Below are positions 1 through 13,274 of a DNA stretch of 64,000 bases, piece by piece. Every line of letters begins with the position of its first letter. Position 1 is the first letter of the stretch. Location: the NCBI GenBank assembly GCA_015680685.1, contig MNCI01027083.1, forward strand, positions 1 to 64,000, in the 5' to 3' direction. This DNA is from Gnetum montanum (lineage: Eukaryota; Streptophyta; Gnetopsida; Gnetales; Gnetaceae). Below the pieces are notes generated by a model. It saw nothing but the letters and a program-made list of their open reading frames with translations, did no database searches and was not told the origin of the DNA. Made by a program: the position numbers and the translations under genes.

Positions 1-1480
1 GGTTTAGAGATTTGGCTTGTAGTAGTTGGAAATTAGAGAACACCATCATTTCCTTTGTAGTAATGAGCTTAGACTACACTAAGACATCTTAAATTGCATG
101 CCCAATTTTAAGTAGTCTATTTAACACATCTTCATGGTACTCAGTGGTCATGATTTCTTTCTTTCTTTCATATGCCTATCCTTGCAAACACTTGTGTGTT
201 GTACATCACAGTGAAAATTGGAATTAGTACTACTAGGATCTTGAAGGCTTCATTCACATGATTAATAACAACTTCTATAGTTGTATCCTATTCTTTGTGT
301 TACATCATCCTAATATTTGTATCATCCCCAATCTCTAATGTAACTATGAAAGATGTAGCATTGCCAAAGATTTTAGGATATTCATTTGGCCAAGTGACCA
401 CTACATATACCACTAGATTTATTAAAGCTAGGACCTCACTTTGAATAAGATTAAGCATGTTAAATGTGTCCTCTTGTCAGTAGATTATGGTCTAAGCCAC
501 CTCCTATAATGGCCCATTGGAAGACAATAGACATTGAAAGTACCCATAAGTATCTATTTGCCAGTTCTTGGTGCACTCATGCTTACTTCTATACCTATGA
601 TTCTTATTATTGGGATGGTGGCCATTAGCATGGATGTTATGGTTACTACAAAAGTTCTTGTTGTTGCTACTTTAGTTCTTAGTGGTACATCCGCTTCATC
701 TTTCTTGACTGGTATAGGATTAATTATCATAGAATTGGATGCATTCTAGGCTCACCTCATAGTATCATTTATATATCCAACAATTTTGGCTCACTTTCAT
801 AACTTACAAATCAAGTAGAAAAATTGCAATGTAATTTTACCTAATTTATTCTCTTAGAATCTTTTTTCTATTCTAGAAAAAGAATACAAGTCCAATTTTT
901 TGAATACCTCCCACTAATGATAGTGCTTCCTCTAGTTACATAGGTATACATTATATTTTGGAACATTAGGGGGTAGGTGTGCAAGATCTTTATTTTGAAA
1001 TAAATATTCTTGATGAGTGCTAGGAAGTCAAATTCCTTCTTCTTGTTACCATAGATCCTTTACATGTGCAAATTCCTTTTTTAGTATTAGAGTAAGTTGA
1101 GATTGTAACATTCTTTATTCTAATTTTGTGAATTTCCAATGTAGCAATAATGGCATCAATAGCATAGGAAACGTAGATCTCTTCTATCTTCATAGTTGAA
1201 TCAACTAATAAAATATGCCAAAATTGATCAATTTCACTAATAAAACATTCATCATTAATGGAAATTCTAGGAAAGTTCCAATGTTAAGTTCAACTAGCAT
1301 GCCAGCAATCATTTTCTTGTTGCTAATTACTCTTACAAAGTCATCAAAGAGTGTGATTTGTCTTCTTGTATCAAGAGTAGGTGGAGTTGATGCTTCTTCT
1401 TGTGCTAACTATTGGATCAATTTTTGCACAAAGATAGATTGCATCTTTTGTTCTTCTTGGCCTTGCCTGCTAGCTTGAAA
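1..1480 (-). pseudogene. Remnant of the 3' accessory ORF of an Athila-like element
   Basis: The stretch around 240-520 resembles 6,960-7,260, which belongs to the coiled-coil 3' ORF copy at 6.4-8.4 kb. I read it as another decayed copy of that region, on the minus strand. Short open frames at 534-749 and 1,215-1,478 on the plus strand look like chance frames opposite the old coding strand. There is no intact reading frame and no catalytic motif. The match was made by eye and is weak outside 240-520, so the assignment is tentative. Confidence 0.35.
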
Positions 1481-2120
1481 TTATTGCAATTAGTTTCTTC
1501 CATGTTCTTGTCCTTTAACATGCTTACTTCTTAACCTCTTTTACCTTTGTTATGAGGATCTACTAGTTTTGAAAACATAGTTTGGTATAATTTGTAATCA
1601 TCTAAGGGTTAATTATTAATTTTTGAAAAATTATCATAATAATTTTTCAATTCTTTGGTTTTGATAAAAATTATAAAACACAACATTAATCGTGTAAATC
1701 TATTATGAAATATTATTCCCTAAGTCCTAAGGTAGCTAACATCGACAAATTTTTCATTAATTATTATTTCTTCTATTATTAGTTTTCTTATTGCATTTAA
1801 AAATAAGGTATTATCAAATTTTTTAGATCATGCTTTCGTATTCTCCACAACAAAGAGCTTAGCTTTGAGAACTTAAAGGTTTTTGAATCATGAAAATTGA
1901 ACTCTCAATTCATTGGATATCATTGTTGAAAGTTTCTAGGCTCTTGAAATGCTCCTTGTGCATCTAGAATGAAATGTGAAAAATAAAAAAGGGGCTCCAT
2001 GTATATATATATATAGGCAAATATTATGGTGATATTTTAGATGTGACATCATAGCTATGATATTGCAAGCATTATGATATTGTAGCTATGATATTTCCAG
2101 CCAAAAAATCCAATATTTTT
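1481..2120 (-). repeat. Possible LTR fragment with TATA-like box
   Basis: A TATATATATATATA run at 2,002-2,015 is followed by AGGCAAA and a tract rich in AGCTATGATATTG. The same arrangement (TATTTATAGGC, then AGCTATGATATC) occurs at the promoter end of the element C LTRs near 21,470 and 27,210. This suggests the 5' part of a related LTR in minus orientation. I could not place its other end or a primer-binding site. Confidence 0.3.
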
Positions 2121-3890
2121 GCTTATATTTTCCCCAAACTTTCATTATTTTCTCACATATTGTAGATCTCAAGGCTCTCAAGAGATGCCAAACTAGAATA
2201 TGGATTCCATTTATTGATAGAATATTGGAAATGATTAAAATAGATCATTTAATACTCAATTAGATCAAAAATAGAGATATCAAGGAGAAATCATAAAAGT
2301 GTATTAAAATTCAACAACATTTTAAGGAGAAATAGGTCTTATAATGATGCATGAAGGTAGAGAAGTTGTCTCTAATGCCCTTACATAACCATTACTATAG
2401 GTGTTTTTGGGCACCTTAGAAATTAAATATGGATCACATCCTTGTCCCAACACACATGCAAATACTATAGTAGAAATCTTGTACTATGGTAACCAAGATC
2501 ATCATATTTATAATTATAACATTCTAATGAGGTGGAATGGAGTTAGAAGAAATTAGAGAAGTAGGAAATGAGATACCTTACCATGATATTGGTAGGTTAT
2601 ATGTGTAATATCATCATCATCTTAGCCTTGTCCTAATAAAATGGGGTTGTCTACATGATCTAGTGTGTCTTCCATATTATGCTTGATTAAAATGACCAAT
2701 ATACATGTTCATTAGGTTACCAAACCAAGTCCAATCCCTTACTAGTGACATCACATTCCATCATCTAGGGCTTACAACAATGAGATTAACTAGCCACCAT
2801 ATCAAAGCAACACCACTTGATAAGGAGAAATTGCAAAACATATGTTAGAGTTATAAAAAATAATTAACTAATCATTAATGTTCAAGTTGTGAACTTGGGC
2901 CATTAGTTAAAGGAGTAGATTTAGGCATGGATCACATTTCTTTCTAGTCTTATAACTAATGCTAATCCCATCAGAGTTACACCTTTAGGCATAGGTAACA
3001 TGCTTTTCAAGTCACATGGTGGAACTAGTCCAAGGTACCATGGAGTTGTTAGAAGTAGCCTACTTTCAAGTAGGGTTCACATATATTTCTAGTGATACTC
3101 AAAGAATAGTTTCTTTAGAAATTAATTAATTAATTATTTTTGTTACCCTTTCCACAGGAGTACCTTTGATCATGGGTCACATGCCTTTCAAGTAACATAA
3201 CAAGAGAATAATTGATTTTAAATGGAATTAGTGAAACCTAGGTTAAAATTCCAAGGAATCAATAAATCCTCTTAATGTCACATCCTTATCTAACCTTGTT
3301 AGTTCTTCCTTATTCCTTCAAGGTCTAATGGTCATGGATCAATTTTAGTTTTTAATGTAATAAGAATCACATTATTTCCATGCTAAGGACTTCTTGTCAA
3401 TAAAAATGAAGGTATGGATGTTGTGATCACAGTATCAACCATAATTACTCTTTTAATGATTTAACACCATAGAACAAAATCCCAACAAATTGAGCTATTT
3501 TTTGCACATGACTGACAACTTTATTATCAAATTATTAAAAAGTATCTCCAAAACATAAGAAAGTAAGCTAAACAAATTGAAAATTATGTTAAAAAGTACA
3601 ATATCAAGAAATGGAAACATACTAAAAATTAGAAATTTTTTAAAAGATTTTGAAAATGTAAAGAAATTATAAAATAAAATAATGTAATAAAAAGGTTAAA
3701 AATTCACTCAACTCGTAATTAAATCAAGGTGTCTTTCCCATGACTAAGGTTTATATAGAAGATGTAGAAGATAGACTTGACAATAATAGTTGTAGTGGGT
3801 GTTGAAGTGGTGATCTCACTAGCTTATATAAATGGTTTGATTTGCTATATATTGACCAATATTATCCTTTTTATGTTTAATGGGAGGTAA
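2121..3890. other. No gene: degenerate repeat sequence
   Basis: No reading frame or domain can be recognised. A short phrase of the type TTAGGCATGGRTCACAT or its relatives recurs near 2,925, 2,985 and 3,165 and again near 9,645, each followed by CTTTCAAGT or CTTTCTAGT. It may be a piece of an old LTR family. 3,560-3,720 resembles the A-rich DNA at 10,200-10,250 that follows the pol of element B, so it is probably the untranslated tail of the pol fragment next to it. Confidence 0.45.
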
Positions 3891-4990
3891 ATTTATAAAG
3901 CATCTTTGTTATAAACTATATGAACAATATAAGGTTCTTCCCAAAGTGTTTGAAATTTTGTATATTAAGGTGCATGTTTTGGGTTATAGTAAAGAGCTTT
4001 ATCACATAGTTGGAAGTCTAAGAATCTAATTCTTAGATCATGCTTTTGCTTATTGTAGAATTTATGTACTTCATTATGCATTAAGACAACCATTCTATTT
4101 TCATCTAGCACATTTATATTTATCAAGCATTCTCATTATGTTAGAGTTAGGTCCAAGTTGAAGTCCCAAGGAGTGGTTATTGTATAAAGTTTAGTATGGA
4201 TGGGTAGTTTTAACAATTTTCTATACACTAATTCATAGGGATAGTGCCTAATATAAATGTTTCAAGTTGATTTATAGGATTATAGAATATCATTAAGTCT
4301 GGTTTTCAAATTCTTCTTATACCTATTGGTAGTTCATGTTAGTATTCAAGTTATTTCCCTATTTGTAACATTACCTTGGCTGTTGGCTTGAGGATGATAT
4401 GAAGTCATTAACTTATGATCTACCCCCACTCTTTTTATTGATTTCTTGAATTTTATCCTAGTTAAGCATGTGTCATTATTCAAAATAAGCATACATAGCA
4501 CTCCAAACCTTTTTACCATTTGCTACTCAAAGAATTTAGTAGTGTTGCTATAGTGCAATTAGTAACTGTAGAGTACAATAATTTATAGCAATAATAAAGT
4601 ATGTTTTTCCATTTAATAAGGAAGTAATGGAAGCCATAAACTCAATTCTCTAAAGATGAAAAAAATCCAATGATTGAATCCACTTCTATGGTTCCTCAAA
4701 ATGAGTTGCTACCCAATTGTTTCTTTGATAGTGCTTTTAAGATGTATCAAAATGATGTGCATCTCTAAATAGTTATGGTTGGAAGTAACATGTGACCAAT
4801 TAATTGAGATACCCAATAAAGCAAGGAGTGATTACCAATAAAGAGACTACAATGGCCTTTGCAAATAAAGACACATCTAGAAACTATTCAAACAAAGGTT
4901 CTTCATCAATCTTGTTATTCCATCTCAACTAAGACAGAATTTCCAATAACATTCTTAATGTTCATGGTATTTATCAATGAGGTTTCTTTT
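3891..4990 (-). pseudogene. Ty3/gypsy (Athila-like) RNase H tail and integrase fragment
   Basis: Read on the minus strand, 4,374-4,406 gives TSYHPQANSQG, the conserved stretch before the last catalytic residue of the retroviral integrase core. 3,900-4,350 aligns with the integrase C-terminal region of element B at 10,280-10,800. 4,900-4,975 corresponds to the end of RNase H in B (KNV..N.. L..RW motif, B copy near 11,630). Integrase inserts reverse-transcribed DNA into the genome. The fragment is full of stops and frameshifts, and most of the zinc-binding part between the two blocks is missing or unrecognisable. The family call is fairly sure; the limits are approximate. Confidence 0.6.
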
Positions 4991-5990
4991 TCATGTAACA
5001 TAGTCATGGTCTATATTGTAGATTTGTAATTTCTCTGCATTGACTTTATTATGTCTAGTCCTTATTTTTATGTCTTGGGTTTTAAAGCTATGGGAGTAGA
5101 TTTACTTCGTCATCAAGAAATGATGAGGCATTTAGTGATAATTTGTATGTCAATTATAAGATTTGGATTTGAAAAGTATTTCACATGCCTTATGTTTGTA
5201 GCCTATCATGTTTAGTTATGATTTATGCCTTCCAAGTATGATCCCTTGTCTATTGTATCATACTTTTGGATTTTGCACATGTCCAAAGCTTCTTAGGATG
5301 TTATTGATCTCATTCATATACCTTAAGGTTCTTTTGACATGTATCTTTGGATTTTCTATTTCATTTGGAATCATGGCTTAGTTTTCTAATAAGGGGGATG
5401 CATTGAATACCCCTTCAATGCATCCTCATTAGTGTAGGAGAATTAGCACAACCCCTTCAATGCACCCTCATTATTGAACCCCTTATCTAGGTTTAGGAAG
5501 TGCTAAAAATGTGATCTGATAGGTTAGGGTTACATTGATAGACCTTCATTGATACTTGGGAATTTGTGAATCTTCATTGTTACATGGTAAAAACTAAAAA
5601 TATCCAAGATAAGCTTTCATACATATTATTCATAAATTAGGCATTTCATTTAGGCTTTTTGAGTCTAGTTTGTATAAAGAGCTCTTCCTTTGTTAGGTAA
5701 GTTGATTTTTTTCATCATTGTGTGTGTTTTTTGAGTTGTTTCTTTTACAACTATGGCTAGACTCTATCAGAATACTACCTTACCTATGTAGCCTAGAATT
5801 ATCTAGTCAATGTAGAGTCTAGTATTTTCATAGTGAATAAAGCTCATGGTTTTTCCTTATTTCATTATTAATATCTTAAACATTAAAACATTAAAAATAT
5901 TTATTTAATTTCTATTTTATTAAGCTAAGATGATTCATCCTTATCNCTATGATTTGTATGATAAATTCCATTAGTCCAAAATAAACTAGA
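4991..5990. other. No gene: decayed repeat with short duplication
   Basis: No domain was seen. ACCCCTTCAATGCAYCCTCATTA occurs twice, at about 5,408-5,432 and 5,450-5,474, separated by a spacer. The CAATG-rich wording recalls the promoter end of the element B LTR near 17,220-17,330, but the match is too weak to assign. A single unknown base (N) lies at 5,946. Confidence 0.35.
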
Positions 5991-5999
5991 ACCTTATCA

Positions 6000-6440
6000 A
6001 ATAGATCCAAAGAGTTTCAATGAACATAAGTAAAAATTTTAGTTTTAGTACCCATAAGGATTAGGTTGTTGATAAGAATACTATTGTCTAGGTAATGTTA
6101 CCTTCCATGACTATGGATTTTGCCATTACTTATAATATTATTCTTGAGGTTGAGGTAGAGCTTCACTTGAATAGTAATGCTATTGGTAGTAGGGTTACCT
6201 ATAGTTTCCTTTTAGATAAGGTAATCTCCTATGTGGTTTCTTTTTAATGATCATGGTATTCAAAGAATATGTCCTAGACTTTTGGATATTGGACATGACT
6301 AGGTAGCAATCCTTTAGATGTTTGTATTGGCATATTTCACATCCATCATCTTATGTATTTAGAGCTTACAGCCTTCTCTATTAAAGCTATTTATCTTTTA
6401 TGCTAGTACAAGTTCCTACCTATACTTTTTTTTCTTTTTC
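6000..6440 (-). pseudogene. Gag C-terminal (zinc-knuckle region) fragment, Athila-like
   Basis: On the minus strand this aligns with the gag C-terminal regions of element C (24,280-24,600) and element B (14,310-14,620). The order is the same: the tract before the knuckle, the knuckle, then a basic stretch. Gag forms the cytoplasmic particle in which retrotransposon RNA is copied. The knuckle cysteines are no longer readable in one frame. It abuts the C-terminal end of a 3' ORF copy at about 6,440, an order not expected in one intact element, so the junction is a rearrangement. Confidence 0.45.
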
Positions 6441-6444
6441 TCCT

Positions 6445-8360
6445 ATTCTTTGACACTACCTTGCTTGCGCTCATTAACATTCCATAGGTGATGATTTTGT
6501 GTAGTCAATTGGACATTCTCCTAACAACTCTAATCCAAGGCCTTCTAAATCTTATGCTAAGTGGCCTCTACTAAGGATCAATAGAACACCACCATTTCCA
6601 TTGCACCCTCAACCTCTTTGAGTTTTATGTGAAGTTGTTCCATAGCTTCTTCTCTTGTCAATGTTGGGTTGAGAAATGTGAGATTAGCAATCTAGGCTCT
6701 TAATTTAGCAACTTTAATAGCCAAATTTTCATTTAGCTTCCTGGCTATTTCAAGTTTCCCCTAGAGCCTCAAGTAGCTTTAACTAGGTTTCAATGATGTT
6801 GTTTGGAAGGTTAAAGACATTTATAAGTAGTTGCCTAGTTCCTACTAGTCAGTCTAGTAGTTCTTCATGCTGTGCTACATTTATTTTTCTACTTGTGATT
6901 CCTACGGACATCTACACATTCTTGAGTGCAATGATGTCTAGTATAGACACTATAGGTGTGTTAAGCATTTTGGCAATTCAATTTGCAACTACTTCTACTA
7001 CTGTATCCTACCCTTGGTGCTACATCACCAATACAATTGCCCCCACAACCTTCTCCAAGCACACCAAAAAGGTCACATAATTCCTAGAGATTTCTGAGAG
7101 TGACTATTATTCTGCAAGAGATACTATGACCTCTCTAGTACTTGGATTTGACCTCATGGACAACTACATTCTTTGGGAAGAGAAAATGGATCCACCTCCA
7201 CCCATCAAAATAATTATTCAAGCCACCTCATTAAGGTGACTCATTGCTAGTCTGTAGATAGATGGGTCCCCACCACTCATGCCTGCTCATTGCTCTTACT
7301 CAATCAAGAGCGATTCCCAGTATTTGTGCAACCATTAGGAAATTGTAGTAATGTCTAGCACCGTTGTCTGAGTGGTAGGTGGAGGTAGTGGTTGATGTTC
7401 CTCTTCTTAGATAGTTGTTGTAGGTGTCTTATCTTTCATCATTTTCATTAGGTTGGTGGCCAAAATAGTTTTGATAGTATCATTGGTGTAACAGACTATC
7501 CCTCCAATTCAACAAAGTTTCTTTATGAGGCATGGGAAGGGGAGTTCCTTCCTTCCACATTCATTTTCTTTAAATTACTTCTCCATCTTTGGATAGATTA
7601 GTTGTGCAAGGTTAGCTATGAATCTCCCACTTAGAGTAGCACATGCTTGGGTAAAGAACGTAATGATTTTTCTTAGCCTCATTGTGGGATTGAGTTGGAA
7701 GGCCGTAATCCTGTAATGAATCTTCTTTGCCAGTGTGAGCACACCAAAATCCTTGCAATCAATACCATAGCACTATTGCACCCATTTTTTCTTAATACTA
7801 GGATATGCTTGCATTGGGATCTTAGTAAGGTTTGCCCCCATTTCTGGTAACCTAAGCATTACAGCAATGGCCTACACTGAGTAGGACATTGAGATGCTCT
7901 TGATTTTTAATGTTGATCTAGGCTACTTGTTATTCCAAAATAGAAATGTCTCTCCCATGTACCACTCGATCGAAGTGATGATTGGCCACATGGGAAAGGC
8001 CTTTAGTTGGTCCTACACTTATGTTGGTGCATGCTCCAAGAGAGAGTCAAAATTTAACTCCTAGAGCACTGATTTTTAGACCCCCCTTGATTTGTTCTAA
8101 TTTAGAAAAGCCTCAATTAAGTTCACCTCACAATTTTCTGGTTGTGTTGGTGCATCATCCCAACAGGAGTGTTTTATCGCTTCTACTAGTTTTGGAATCT
8201 ATTGGATAGATTCAACCTCTACCTCTTCCCTAAGAGGACCTATGGCATGGGTTGTGAGTAGTTCTTCTTTAGGTTGTTCTTGGCCCCTTCCTATTCTAGG
8301 CTATTTCTTCCTTGGTTGGGATGGTCTTGCTTCCTACGTGTGCTTCCCTTTTGGTGCCAT
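6445..8360 (-). pseudogene. 3' accessory ORF of an Athila-like element (coiled-coil type), broken
   Basis: The minus strand has a start at 8,360 followed by MAPKGKH and a run rich in K, R and P. The first in-frame stop comes soon after, in a frame that otherwise stays readable. The N-terminus resembles that of element C (MPPKRLK at 23,837). The part at 6,450-6,950 matches 18,520-18,970 in element D. Athila elements often carry an extra ORF between pol and the 3' LTR, sometimes called env-like, and the position fits. I see no signal peptide or membrane segment, so an envelope role is not supported. Function unknown. Confidence 0.45.
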
Positions 8361-10250
8361 CTGCAGTCACAACACATCCATGAATTAGTAGATGTAATGT
8401 GTAACTTTAAATTTTTAAATACCTTCTCTCATTAGTTAGTTACACTATGGATAAGGTTGGACCATGGAAAATTCATTAGTTTATTATTATTGACTTAATT
8501 ATTTATTGTAAATATCACTAAATCTTGTTGAAAAGGTTTAACTCTTGTAATTTAGTGTTTAATAGTTGACTTTTTAGTTAAACGTTTATGGGAGTTAGAA
8601 AAATTGCAAAACATTTTCTATCAAAAATGTCACATGTGTGGTGCCCATGATGAAGAGCTTACCTCCAATAGCTACAGGGTCAAAGAACGAAGTGATTTGG
8701 ATAAATGATTTGTAAATTATGGGCTTTGGAAGGTTTTGGGCTCTGAAAATTTGAAAAACTTCCTTAGCATTTGTAAGAAAATGTATAAATTTCAAAGGGG
8801 GTCATGTATATATATTATTTTTCTACCATTTCAATGGGCCTTGTATATGGGGCCTTGTATATGGATCTGCTCAATTAACAGGGCCCAGTATCTAGGGCCC
8901 ATAGGCCAAAATTTAAAATTTGAATATCTTGAGAAATATAAGGAATTTTTCAATGAAATTGGGGTTTATGGAATCCAAAAAAGCCAAGAATATGATAAAA
9001 TCATTGAAGAGGGAATTTGAAAGCTCAAAAATTGAAAAATTTGATGAAGAATATATTTAATGAATAAAATTTGTAAAGGAACACATGGAATGATGTAGAA
9101 GATGGATGTACAAAAGATTTTGATTGGAAGAATGCCTATGGGTAAGGTATTTGATGAACCTAACCAAGGGATATGCAAGTGGATCCTTCCCATAGTAGGC
9201 ACATGCCCTTTTTAGCCCTTGAATAACCTCAACCTAAGGAGTCTATGGGCTCCATAGGTGACTAATGGTTGATGGTAGTTAAGGACCAAAACCTAGAAGA
9301 TTCTACCTAAGACTTCAAATACGTTAGACCAAGAAATGAAGTCAAGAACATGGATATTGGTAGTAAGGTGAGCTATGGATAGCATAGATGGATGATGAAG
9401 AAGGTGGAATGGAATTCCAAACTAAGGTCATAAGAAGTACCTTGTGGAGTTCATGTTTACAATGATTGAAGAATATACATCCTTAGTCTAGACCAAAACC
9501 AACCTCTTGTAGTGACTTTGCATCACCACTCTAAGATTGATTGATGCCGTCAAGACATAAGAGTGTTTTCCTAAAACAACCATTGTTCCATAAAGAGACG
9601 AAAAGTAGGAAGTGAGAGAGAGCCTTAGTTAGAGAGGACCTTTAGGCATGGGTAACATGTCTTTCTAGTCCCATAACTAGTGCTTGTAGCTCATTTATTT
9701 ATCTAAGGGATGTGCTTTGAATTTTCATCTTGTTCTTTTTCTTATTTTTTTTCTTTATTTTCTTTTCTTTCTTGTTTTCTAGATGGGAGCCACACCATGC
9801 AAAGACTTATTTCACTTCCTATTATTGGTCAGAATAGAATGGTAAGAAGTCCATGAAAACACTTAAGCATCCAAGTAAGTAGAAGAGTACAAAGAGTATT
9901 GAGTCCCCTTGAAGTCACACTCTATACAAACCTTTGAATCCTTTCCAATTTTGAAAACTATTAAGGTCACAAATTTATTAGAATTTTACTTTGTGAAAAG
10001 GGATCCCAAAATAAGGAAAACCATAGAGTTTGTAAATGGGTGGATGTCAGGGACTCACTATCTATTACATGAAAAAGAAACCATGACTAAGTCATTAGTA
10101 CAAAAATTCAAAAATAGAAACCATACATTAGCAAACAAAACATAAAGCACAAACCAGCATTAGTAATAACTATAGTACCACTACATCCTATTGTAATAAA
10201 GCACTTTTATTAGCAAAAATTTGAAAATTACACTCAAACAAAAAAAGTAA
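8361..10250. other. No gene: repeat-derived spacer
   Basis: No domain was recognised in any frame. Visible structure: a 14-15-bp tandem GGCCTTGTATATGG pair at 8,836-8,864; the TTTAGGCATGGGTAACATG phrase at about 9,640, shared with 2.9-3.2 kb; and a long pyrimidine tract at about 9,727-9,780 that ends TTTTCTAG. On the minus strand that tract is a purine run, so it could be the polypurine tract of element B with the 3' LTR to its left, but I could not find that LTR. Open frames at 8,736-9,020 and 9,909-10,145 have no recognisable content. Confidence 0.4.
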
Positions 10251-10279
10251 ANTTATTGGATGTTGATCAATTGCTTTTT

Positions 10280-11368
10280 ATTTGGGCTTTTGGGTTTGTA
10301 TATGATCATGACCCTAGAAGAAAAGGTTTCATCAATTACATAAAGTTCCTTCCACAACATTTGGAATTTAGTTTTTTGAGGTATATGTGTGGGATTCTAG
10401 TAGAGAACCCCATCTCCTAGTTGAAATTTCACTTTCTGTATTCTCAAGTTATGCCATTGTTTTTTGAATGCCTTGTGCACTTTGTTCAAAGATAGGGATA
10501 CTAATCAATTTTTGTCTAGCAAATTGAGGTTGGTCAACATTTCTTTTTGTGCTAGACTTAGGTCAAGGTCCAAGTCACATGCTATTGAGAGTGTACGAAG
10601 CTCAAATTGAATCAAGAGCATTGGAAGCTTTTTTTACACTAGCTCATAAGGAGAGTAGCCAATAGGGAGTTTTCATGTTGAGTGATAGGCCCATAGGGCA
10701 TCGTTGAGTTTTGTGCTCCAATCTCTCCTATATTTTCTTATGGTTCTTATTAGGATCTTTGTAATCTCACTATTGGTAACTTCTACTTGACCATTGGCTT
10801 GGGGGTGATAGGGTGTTGTTAATTTATGTTCAACCCCCAAGCGTTGCATCAACTTTATAAAAGGTGCATTTGTGAAATGAGTTCCATTGTTAGAAATCAA
10901 TGCATGTGGCACCCCAAACTTGTTTATAACATGTTGTTATACAAATCTAGTAGTAGTGGATGATGTACAATTGGTGACAACTATTGTTTCTACCCATTTG
11001 ATGTAGTAGTCAACTACTATGATGATATATGCCTTTCCATTAGACATTGGCATGATGGAACCCATAAAGTCTGTGCCCCATATGTTAAAGGGCTCTAGTG
11101 GTTGAATCCACTATTAAGGATCCTTTATTCAAGTGGTCATCCCACCATATCATTTACAACGTTCACAAGACTAGACAAATTGGTGGGTGTCACCAAAAAT
11201 TGTAGGCCAATAGTATCTTACCATCAAGATTTTTATGGACATGTGTCTCCATGCATAGTGGCCTCTACAAGGGCCTTCATGAACATCTTGGAGAACACGT
11301 AATTGATTTGCATTAGGGACACACCAATGAACTAGGCCATCAACNTAATTGATTTGCATTAGGGACAC
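10280..11368 (-). pseudogene. Element B integrase
   Basis: On the minus strand 11,368-11,130 encodes the zinc-binding N-terminal domain: HEG and GHYAWRH histidines, then RYYWPT and SCERC, the paired cysteines. The core follows: VVDYY near 11,015 with the first catalytic Asp, then ALISNNGTHF at about 10,885 and GQVEVTN at about 10,785 with the catalytic Glu. The second catalytic Asp (normally in ISDNG or ISDGG) reads Asn here, a G-to-A change that would kill strand transfer. The C-terminal part runs to about 10,290 with several stops. A 45-bp duplication around an N at 11,345 splits the N-terminal part and is probably an assembly artefact. Confidence 0.75.
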
Positions 11369-11390
11369 ACCAATGAACTAGGCCATCAAC
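11300..11390. repeat. 45-bp exact duplication either side of an N
   Basis: 11,300-11,344 and 11,346-11,390 are identical over 45 bases (start TAATTGATTTGC, end GGCCATCAAC) with one N at 11,345 between them. This is what a scaffolder leaves when two contig ends overlap but are not merged. If so, the true sequence has a single copy. Confidence 0.8.
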
Positions 11391-11486
11391 ATACATCTTG
11401 TAAAGGTATTTTTTGATTTCCATGAAGTAGTTTGCCTATTGAAGAAACTATTATTTCTTCCTAAAGTCTAGATCTTGTGGCATCTC

Positions 11487-13274
11487 CTAAGTGAGAAGGT
11501 ATGTAAGGATGCCATCATACCATTTTGGTTCAGTAGGTCTTTGGTGATTTATTACTCTTGTAAAGAGAATTTTATCTAGAAATTGATCAAAGTGTGGACT
11601 CTCTTTCTCTTTATTATCCCATCTTAACCAAGAGAGGTGGTTAAGAACCACATTCTTAATCCCTTTTTGATCTACCATTGTGAGATTGAATTTGTGTAAG
11701 ATCATGAGCCACCATATGATAAGGGGGCTCACTGTTGGCTTATTCATTAGGAAGTGGATGGCACTGTGATCTATATGCACAAATACTTTATTGCCAAGCA
11801 CATAGTGCTTGAAATATTTGAAAGCATACACCACTACCATTAGTTCTTTCTCGATTGTGATGTAGTTCAATTATGCACCCATAATGCTTTGGCTCACGTA
11901 GTGGATATAATAGGGATATTTCTTATCATCCAACTACATAAGCATGGCTCCCAAGGCATAATTAGATGCATCCATCATTATATGAAATGGTCTAGACCAA
12001 TCTGATGCCTATAGAATTGGATTTTCTATGAGTTTCTTCTTTAGTAGTTGGAATGCATGTTTGCACTCCTTGGTCTAGACAAATGGTGCATCTTTCTTTG
12101 TAAGCTCAACCAATGGCTTTACAATCTTAGAGAAAGTATTTATGAATCACTGCTAGTAGCCACTATGTCCAAGAAATGATCAGATTTCTTTGACCATCTC
12201 TAATTGGCATGTGATTCCTTGAATGACCCTAATCTTTTCTGGGTCTACCTCAATCCTTGCTTGAGTAATTTTATGCCCCAGTACTATGCCTTCCTGGACC
12301 ATTAAATGGCTTTTCTACCAATTGAACTTAAGGTTTTTCTTAAAACATACTTTTAGTACCTACTCAAGGTGATCTAGGGCTTACTGAAATGTAATCCCAT
12401 AGGTAGAGAAGTCATCTATAAAGACTTCTACCTCACTACCAATTTGCTATTGACAAATACTAAGGACCAAGCATTGAAATGTTGTAAGGGCATTGCATAG
12501 ATCAAATGGTATCTTACAATATGAAAAATTCCCCCAAGGGCTCATGAATGTTATCTTGGCCTAATCCTCTAGTGTGATCTGGATCTATTTATAGCCACTA
12601 TAAGCATCCAAGAAGCTATAATCTCAATGCTTAGAGATAGTGTCCAATACTTGGTCCAAAAATGGTAATGGAAAATTATGTTTAAATTTTGCCATGTTCA
12701 ATAGCCTAAAGTTCATGTAAACCTACCATTTTCCATATTGTTTTGGCATAATTATGAGTGGGCTAACCCACTCAATATTCACAATGGGATAGATAAACCC
12801 CACCTTAGGAAGTTGTTTTATCTCCTCCTTGATGATTTGCTTCAACTTGAGGTTCAGCCACCTCTATGGATACCTTCTAGGCTACATGGAAAGGTTATTG
12901 TAGATATAATTATGGTATATTCTTAAATCGATTCCTATCAGTTTTGGATATGACCAAGAAAATGCTATTGGCCATTTGTTGACCACCATGAACAAGTTAT
13001 CTTTTTGTTCAGGAGCAAGATTTTCATTGATTATAACTAGCTTGCCATTGTTTAGAAATGCATACTTCATGCTACTTGGTAGAGTTTTTAACTCTAGGGC
13101 CTCCTGTTTAAAATTTTTAAAGATTTTTAACTCTCCCCAATAGATATCATCATCTTCATCATCAAAGAGTTGGTGATGAGCTTGCTCAAGTTCATCCATG
13201 CTTTTGATATAGGCACATGTTAAGCACTTAGCAGGTTCCATGCATAGTGTGCTATTATTAGAGTAAGCTAGCAA
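11487..13274 (-). pseudogene. Element B reverse transcriptase and RNase H
   Basis: RT copies element RNA into DNA and RNase H removes the RNA. On the minus strand the open part 13,274-12,882 holds the RT lead-in typical of Athila pol (ELKTLPSSMKYAFL, then a WSYPKLIGI stretch). Further down are FRLLNMAKF, FLDAYSGY, a PF.LCNAL.TFQ block and the active-site FIDDF near 12,405. RNase H follows from about 11,990 (MDASNYALGAML, then an EKELM.VVYAF.KF-type motif at 11,860) to HIDHSAIHFLM near 11,770. At least eight in-frame stops fall at expected Gln or Trp codons. The minus-strand open segment 11,870-11,487 covers the RNase H end. Confidence 0.78.

Noticed and set aside
7982-9202. Overlapping open frames on both strands
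   Set aside because: Composition-driven frames opposite or next to the decayed 3' ORF; no family pattern.
9700-9785. Pyrimidine tract ending TTTTCTAG before ATGG as an intron acceptor of a host gene
   Set aside because: No coding frame follows and no donor was found. A polypurine tract on the minus strand or simple low complexity is as likely.
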